64,000 bases of DNA from Streptomyces sp. YIM 130001. GTDB lineage: Bacteria; Actinomycetota; Actinomycetes; Streptomycetales; Streptomycetaceae. Shown piece after piece: positions 59,829 to 64,000 of the stretch; position 1 is the stretch's first letter; every line of letters begins with the position of its first letter. The position numbers and the translations under genes were made by a program. Where the stretch lies: NCBI RefSeq assembly GCF_003574445.1, contig NZ_KZ984560.1, positions 1 to 64,000 of the forward strand, read 5' to 3'. Under the pieces are notes generated by a model that saw only the letters and a list, made by a program, of their open reading frames with translations, had not been told where the DNA came from and made no database searches.

Positions 59829-61040
59829 ATGCACCGCATCACCGTCATCGGCGGCGGTTTCGCCGGGCTCACGGCGGCCGTCACGGCAGCCGAAGCAGGC
59901 GCCCGGGTCACCCTCTACGAGAGCCACCACACCCTCGGCGGCCGCGGCCGCACCACACAGTCGGGCCCGTACCGCACCAACGAGGGTCCGCACGCCCTGT
60001 ACAACGGCGGTCCGCACTGGGCCTGGCTGAGGAAGCGCGACCTGATCGGCCCGCTGGCGCCGATCCCGCCGCTCGAGGGCGCCCGGCTGCGCCTGCACCA
60101 CGGCGGCAGACTGCGGCGCACACCTCCGTTCGCGATGCTGCGGCTGCTGCGGCACAGATCCCACCCCGCGCCCGTCGACCAGGATTTCCACAGCTGGGCG
60201 TCCGCACTGGTCGGAGAGGACGGGGCCAGGGCGGCGGCGCACTACGTGGCGGTCGCCGTGTTCCACCACGATCCGGGGTCGTTGTCCGCGGCCTTCGTAC
60301 AGGAGCGGCTGCGCCGGACCACCAAGCTGCCGCCGGAGGCGCACTACCCGCGCGGGGGCTGGAGTTCGTTCCTTGAGCGCATCGCGGACCGTGCCTGGAC
60401 GCTCGGTGTGCAGGTGGAGACGTCGGCGCGGGTCGACCGGCTCCCGCAGGACGGACCGGTCGTCGTGGCCACCCACCTGGAGTCCGCCCGCCGCCTCCTG
60501 GACGACGACACGCTGCGCTGGACCAGCGGCCGCACCGCGCTCCTGGATCTGGCGCTGCAGACGCGCGGCGGAGACGCCTTCGCCGTCTCCGACCTGGACG
60601 CACCGGGCTGGATCGAACGCTTCAGCGCCGGCGACCGCACCCTCGCACCGGCCGGCGAGCAGCTGCTCCAGGGCCAGATCCCGGTCGCACCCGACGCGAC
60701 CAAGGCGGACGGGATCCGTCGCGCCGAGACCCTCCTCGACCTGGGCTTCCCCGGCTGGCGCGAGCGCACCACCTGGCGCCGTGACGCACTCGCCGCCGGC
60801 CGCACCGGCGCGGTCGACCCGCCGGGAACGACCTGGCGCGACCGCCCGGCCATCGACCGCGGAGACGGCGTCTACCTCGCCGGAGACCAGGTCGCGGCCC
60901 CGGGCGTGCTGTCCGAGGTCTCCTTCACCAGCGCCCTGCAGGCGGCCGAACTGGCCCTGGCCGCGGCGACACGCGAGGTGAGGACGAGCCGGCCCGCACC
61001 GCGGCAGCCGCTTCCGTACCTCGACCCGAGAACCCCTTGA
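59829..61040 (+). CDS. FAD-dependent oxidoreductase (amine oxidase/phytoene-desaturase-like)
   Basis: A 403-residue flavoprotein with the N-terminal dinucleotide-binding motif VIGGGFAGLTAAVTAAEAGA ending in Glu (TLYES), the GGRGRT segment, and a C-terminal FAD-contacting GDGVYLAGDQVAAPGVLSEVSF. No carotenoid genes are adjacent. Substrate unknown. It ends 78 bp before the MDR gene and may be co-transcribed. Confidence 0.82.
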   Translation: MHRITVIGGGFAGLTAAVTAAEAGARVTLYESHHTLGGRGRTTQSGPYRTNEGPHALYNGGPHWAWLRKRDLIGPLAPIPPLEGARLRLHHGGRLRRTPPFAMLRLLRHRSHPAPVDQDFHSWASALVGEDGARAAAHYVAVAVFHHDPGSLSAAFVQERLRRTTKLPPEAHYPRGGWSSFLERIADRAWTLGVQVETSARVDRLPQDGPVVVATHLESARRLLDDDTLRWTSGRTALLDLALQTRGGDAFAVSDLDAPGWIERFSAGDRTLAPAGEQLLQGQIPVAPDATKADGIRRAETLLDLGFPGWRERTTWRRDALAAGRTGAVDPPGTTWRDRPAIDRGDGVYLAGDQVAAPGVLSEVSFTSALQAAELALAAATREVRTSRPAPRQPLPYLDPRTP

Positions 61041-61118
61041 CCTCAAGTCCACTTGAGGTATGAGGCTCGGTGGTGACGGCAGGCCGCCCGGGCCCGCCCA
61101 CCTCTCCGAGGAGCCATC

Positions 61119-62123
61119 GTGTACGCCATCCGTCTCCACTCGTACGGGCCGGCCGAGAACCTGCGCCACGAACAGGTCGGGGACCCGTCACCGGGCCCCG
61201 GGCAGGTACGCATCGCCGTCGAGGCCGCCGGCGTGCACCTGCTCGACGCCGCTCTGCGCGAAGGCATGCAGGGCCCCGCGCCGGAGCCGACGCCGCTGCC
61301 CACGATCCCCGGACGCGAGGTCGCGGGCACCGTCGAGTCGCTCGGCGAGGGCACCGATCCGGCCTGGCTCGGGCTCCGCGTCGTCGCCCACATCGGCTTC
61401 AACCCCGGCGGCTACGCCGAACTCGCCGTCACCGACGCGACCCGGCTGCACGAGATCCCCGGGTCGCTGGACGCGGCGGAGGCCGTCGCGCTGATCGGCA
61501 CGGGGCGTACGGCGATGGGGATCGTGCAGTTCAGCGACCTCACCGCGCACTCGGTCGTCCTGGTACCCGCCGCGGCCGGCGGTATCGGCACGCTGCTCGT
61601 GCAGTACGCGAAGCACGCCGGCGCCACCGTCGTCGGGCTCGCGGGCGGTCCCGAGAAGGTGGCCGTGGTGAACGCCGGGGGCGCCGATCTGGCCGTCGAC
61701 TACACGCGGCCCGACTGGCCGGACGAGGTACGCGCCTTCCTCGGCGAACGGCACGCCACCGTCCTCTTCGACGGAGTCGGCGGCGACGTCACGTACGCCG
61801 CCCTCGATCTGCTCGGACCGGGCGGCGAGCACGTGATCTTCGGTTGGTCGGGCCAGGGCCTGAGCAGCGGCGAAGCCCCGCTGCTCACGCAGGACGAGCG
61901 CGACCGCCGCAAGATCACACAGGTGGAGGTGCTCGGCCCGCCGATGATGGCGAAGGCGGGCGGCGACAACCCCATCCGTACCCTCGAAGTCGCCGCTCTG
62001 AACCGAGCAGCCGAAGGCGTCCTGCACCCCGCCGTCCAGCGCTACCCCCTCTCCGAGGCCGCCACCGCACACCGCGCCCTGGAGAACCGCGGCACGATCG
62101 GCAAGGTGGTCCTGGAGCCCTGA
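61119..62123 (+). CDS. Quinone-oxidoreductase-like MDR protein
   Basis: A 334-residue NADPH-dependent reductase of the zinc-free medium-chain dehydrogenase type. It has an N-terminal GroES-like domain (GVHLLDAALREGMQG, IPGREVAGTVESLGEG), the nucleotide-binding AAAGGIGTLLVQYAKHAGA loop and the C-terminal ENRGTIGKVVLEP. The structural zinc cysteines are absent, as expected. The promoter upstream contains TCAAGT-N-CACTTGA (61040-61055), a small dyad. Substrate unknown. Confidence 0.87.
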   Translation: MYAIRLHSYGPAENLRHEQVGDPSPGPGQVRIAVEAAGVHLLDAALREGMQGPAPEPTPLPTIPGREVAGTVESLGEGTDPAWLGLRVVAHIGFNPGGYAELAVTDATRLHEIPGSLDAAEAVALIGTGRTAMGIVQFSDLTAHSVVLVPAAAGGIGTLLVQYAKHAGATVVGLAGGPEKVAVVNAGGADLAVDYTRPDWPDEVRAFLGERHATVLFDGVGGDVTYAALDLLGPGGEHVIFGWSGQGLSSGEAPLLTQDERDRRKITQVEVLGPPMMAKAGGDNPIRTLEVAALNRAAEGVLHPAVQRYPLSEAATAHRALENRGTIGKVVLEP

Positions 62124-62181
62124 ACCGTGACCGGGCGACCGAGGCGCCGCGCTCAGCGCCCGAACAGACGGACCGGCACTG

Positions 62182-62661
62182 CTACTTGGCGGTTGCCAGT
62201 GACACCAGTGCCTCGTCCGTCAGCCGGTACACCTGCCACTCGTCCTGCGGCCGGGCTCCGAGGGACTCGTAGAAGGCGATCGACGGGGCGAGCCACTTCA
62301 GTACGGACCACTCGAGGCGCTGATAGCCGCGCTCCGTACAGATCCCGGCGAGCTCGGCGAGCAGCGCCTTCCCGTGGCCTCCGCCGCGCCGCTCGGGCCG
62401 CACGTAGAGGTCCTCCAGGTAGATGCCGTGCACTCCGCGCCAGGTCGAGAAGGTGAGGAACCACAGGGCGAAGCCGACGGTCTCGCCGGTCCGGTCGTCC
62501 TCGGCGATGTGCGCGTACGCGGCCGGCCGCTCGCCGAAGAGCGCCTCGGTCAGCTGGGCGGGCGTGGCCCTGACCTCGTCCGACGCTTTCTCGTAGGCGG
62601 CCAGTTCACGAATCATGGCGAGAATCTCGGGGACGTCGGCGGGGCGCGCGGCACGGATCAT
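62182..62661 (-). CDS. GNAT-family acetyltransferase (diamine acetyltransferase-like)
   Basis: A 159-residue GNAT enzyme (IRAARPADVPEILAMIRELAAYE at the start, LEDLYVRPERRGGGHGKALLAELA as acetyl-CoA loop, and WSVLKWLAPSIAFYESLGA). This pattern matches spermidine/diamine N-acetyltransferase-like proteins (SSAT family). Single gene; substrate inferred only from family. Confidence 0.85.
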   Translation of the reverse strand: MIRAARPADVPEILAMIRELAAYEKASDEVRATPAQLTEALFGERPAAYAHIAEDDRTGETVGFALWFLTFSTWRGVHGIYLEDLYVRPERRGGGHGKALLAELAGICTERGYQRLEWSVLKWLAPSIAFYESLGARPQDEWQVYRLTDEALVSLATAK

Positions 62662-62724
62662 GCGAGAAGGCTATGCAGGCGGCCACCGCGCCCCGCCACC
62701 CGCCCGCCCACTCCGCCGATACGT

Positions 62725-63117
62725 TCACGCGCCCGGGCGGCGCTCGTCGTCCGGTTCCCGTGCGTCGCAGGACGTGGTACCGCCGTACGCCGCCGCCGCG
62801 AGGCGGGCGCCGCGGCTCTCGGCCACGCGCAGGACCTCCCGCAGCGACTCGGTCAGCCTGGCCGAGAGGAAGCGCAGCTCGCCGCGTGCGGCCTCGGGGT
62901 CGTCGAGCAGGGCCTCCGCGTGCCCTACGAGATCGGCGCCCATGCCGAGTTGGACGGACTCGACGGTATCGGCGAGCCGGGAGAGAGCGCCGGGAACACG
63001 GCTGTCGGTGACGAGATACGCCGGCTTCCCTCCGAAGCCGGCCCAGGGCAACAGCCGAGGCGCCGAACCGTACGAGAAGCAGGGACCGTTCACGGATTCC
63101 GCGCTGGGGTGCGACAC
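62725..63117 (-). CDS. Hypothetical protein next to a HTH regulator
   Basis: A 130-residue soluble protein starting at GTG 63117. It has a Gly/Pro-rich front part (YGSAPRLLPWAGFGGKPAYLV) and a helical middle (GALSRLADTVESVQLGMGAD, ARLTESLREVLRVAESRGARL). The pattern of a small helical protein divergent from an XRE-type regulator is very common in Streptomyces, where such pairs are linked to development, but no family was fixed here. Confidence 0.6.
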   Translation of the reverse strand: MSHPSAESVNGPCFSYGSAPRLLPWAGFGGKPAYLVTDSRVPGALSRLADTVESVQLGMGADLVGHAEALLDDPEAARGELRFLSARLTESLREVLRVAESRGARLAAAAYGGTTSCDAREPDDERRPGA

Positions 63118-63193
63118 GTCTGCCTGCTTCCGTCGGTGGGTCAAGTGCACATGACCTTGCCTGGACCAGCAGCGCAAACCCATCCCAACTACC

Positions 63194-63218
63194 TATAGGA
63201 CCGCCCTATATTGGAACC
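63194..63218 (+). promoter_or_regulatory. Palindrome and -10 box of a probably leaderless HTH gene
   Basis: The inverted repeat TATAGG-N5-CCTATA (63194-63210) overlaps a -10-like TATATT (63207-63212). Six bases then separate the box from the ATG at 63219, so the transcript would begin at or next to the start codon. The dyad suits autorepression by the HTH protein. Confidence 0.5.
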
Positions 63219-64000
63219 ATGGGGGACTTTGCCACGGATGCGAACCTCTGGTCGCACCCACGACTCGTCACCGCCGTCACCGAACAGGCGTGGGGCGACG
63301 TGTTCCGGGCGTACCGCCGTCTGTCAGGCACGAGCCAGACGAAGCTCGGCGAGCTGGTCGGGCTCGCCCAGTCCGACGTGTCCGATATCGAGCGGGGCAG
63401 ACGACGGGTCACCTCGGTCGAGGTACGGCAGCGGATCGTCGCCGGACTCGGCGTGCCCCCTGGCTTGTTGAGCGAGGCACCACCTCCGGACCCGTGCCCG
63501 GTGCCGGGACTCTCCACTCCGGTTGCGATCCCGGACGGAGACCTGCTGTCACGCGTCACGACGGCGACCCGAGGCGGGCGGCCGGTGGACGCGGCCACAC
63601 TGGACTGGCTGGACCGTCTGCTGGCGGAGCACCGACGCGCGGAGGACTTCATCGGCTCCAGGCCACTGATGGACGTCATGGGCCGGCAACTTCAAACGGT
63701 CGTCGACCTGTACGGAGGCGCGCGCGGTCCGTTGACCGGCCGCGTGATCCGTCTCGCCGCCGAACACGCGCAGTTTCTGGCCTGGATGTCCCAGGACCAG
63801 GGGCGAACAGCCGGCGCACTCGGCTGGTACGACCGTTCCCACGAGTGGGCCATGGAGGCCGGGGACGTGAACATGGCGGCCACGACGCTGAGCATGAAGG
63901 CCCACCTGGCCTGGTCGGGCGGCAGCGGGGAGCGCTGCGTGCGCCTGGCCGAGGCTGCGCGATGGTCGGCCCCGGGGGCATCCCTGGGGGTGCGGGGCAT
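63219..64000 (+). CDS. XRE-family helix-turn-helix regulator, cut by the window edge
   Basis: The frame opens at ATG 63219 and stays open to the edge (260 codons). The N-terminal HTH_31/XRE domain is visible (FRAYRRLSGTSQTKLGELVG, LAQSDVSDIERGRRRVTS). Downstream helical sequence (LAAEHAQFLAWMSQDQGRTA, GALGWYDRSHEWAMEAGDVN, MAATTLSMKAHLAW) is TPR-like, as in long streptomycete XRE/TPR regulators that are usually 400 or more residues. The C-terminal part is missing only because of the window. Confidence 0.82.
   Translation, partial: MGDFATDANLWSHPRLVTAVTEQAWGDVFRAYRRLSGTSQTKLGELVGLAQSDVSDIERGRRRVTSVEVRQRIVAGLGVPPGLLSEAPPPDPCPVPGLSTPVAIPDGDLLSRVTTATRGGRPVDAATLDWLDRLLAEHRRAEDFIGSRPLMDVMGRQLQTVVDLYGGARGPLTGRVIRLAAEHAQFLAWMSQDQGRTAGALGWYDRSHEWAMEAGDVNMAATTLSMKAHLAWSGGSGERCVRLAEAARWSAPGASLGVRG

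Overview
This window reads as chromosomal DNA of a Streptomyces species. It has very high GC with strong third-position GC bias, many GTG starts, and a gene set typical of the genus: DasR-type boxes, a CIRCE-controlled groEL2, a GAF-PAS-GGDEF protein resembling CdgB, a TerD protein, an HbpS/SenS/SenR-like module and a LAXTG sortase substrate. There is no rRNA, no CRISPR array and no intact transposon, and I recognised no tRNA by eye. Gene names rest on recognition of protein families; no search was run.

Left end (1-2100): a decayed accessory patch with a STAS protein, a truncated membrane protein joined head-on to a truncated tyrosine recombinase, and short remnants. From 2151 a MurNAc/amino-sugar operon follows: RpiR regulator, MurQ etherase, PTS IIBC. 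Then come a LysR regulator, a DnaE1-type polymerase, a Uma2 protein, a YoeB toxin remnant, GroEL2 with two CIRCE elements, a secreted GH172 (DUF2961) protein behind two LacI-type operators, a cold-shock protein, a sulfur-carrier protein beside threonine synthase, GpgS, the LAXTG surface protein and OtsA.

Middle (23950-31404): a six-gene minus-strand operon that looks dedicated to organosulfur scavenging. It encodes a DszB-like desulfinase, a lipoprotein binding protein, permease, ATPase, a signal-less binding-protein homologue and an SsuD-like flavin monooxygenase. A 33-codon leader ORF ending in Cys-Cys-Cys precedes it, and an IclR regulator is divergent. The operon separates otsA from otsB. 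Next come a solute-binding lipoprotein and a SIS isomerase sharing one DasR box, ArfB, a GNAT enzyme, a ComB-type phosphatase, a PucR-like regulator with two HTH units, a flavin reductase, the CdgB-like cyclase with a dense regulatory region, a CBM protein, a class II aldolase, a PfkB kinase, and nagA-nagK behind a second DasR box. Amino-sugar and hexose catabolism is thus spread over three loci of the window (murQ-PTS; SBP/SIS; aldolase-PfkB-nagA-nagK).

Right part (45.9-64 kb): two striking repeat tracts (a 43-bp minisatellite, and about fifteen GAGAGCACCGCTC-like motifs), an M1 peptidase lipoprotein, a beta-propeller lipoprotein, an HbpS-like haem-binding protein, an rRNA methyltransferase very like the thiostrepton-resistance enzyme, a SenS/SenR-like two-component pair, a pentapeptide-repeat protein, a FAD oxidoreductase, a quinone-oxidoreductase-type MDR protein, a GNAT enzyme, and a helix-turn-helix regulator cut by the right edge.
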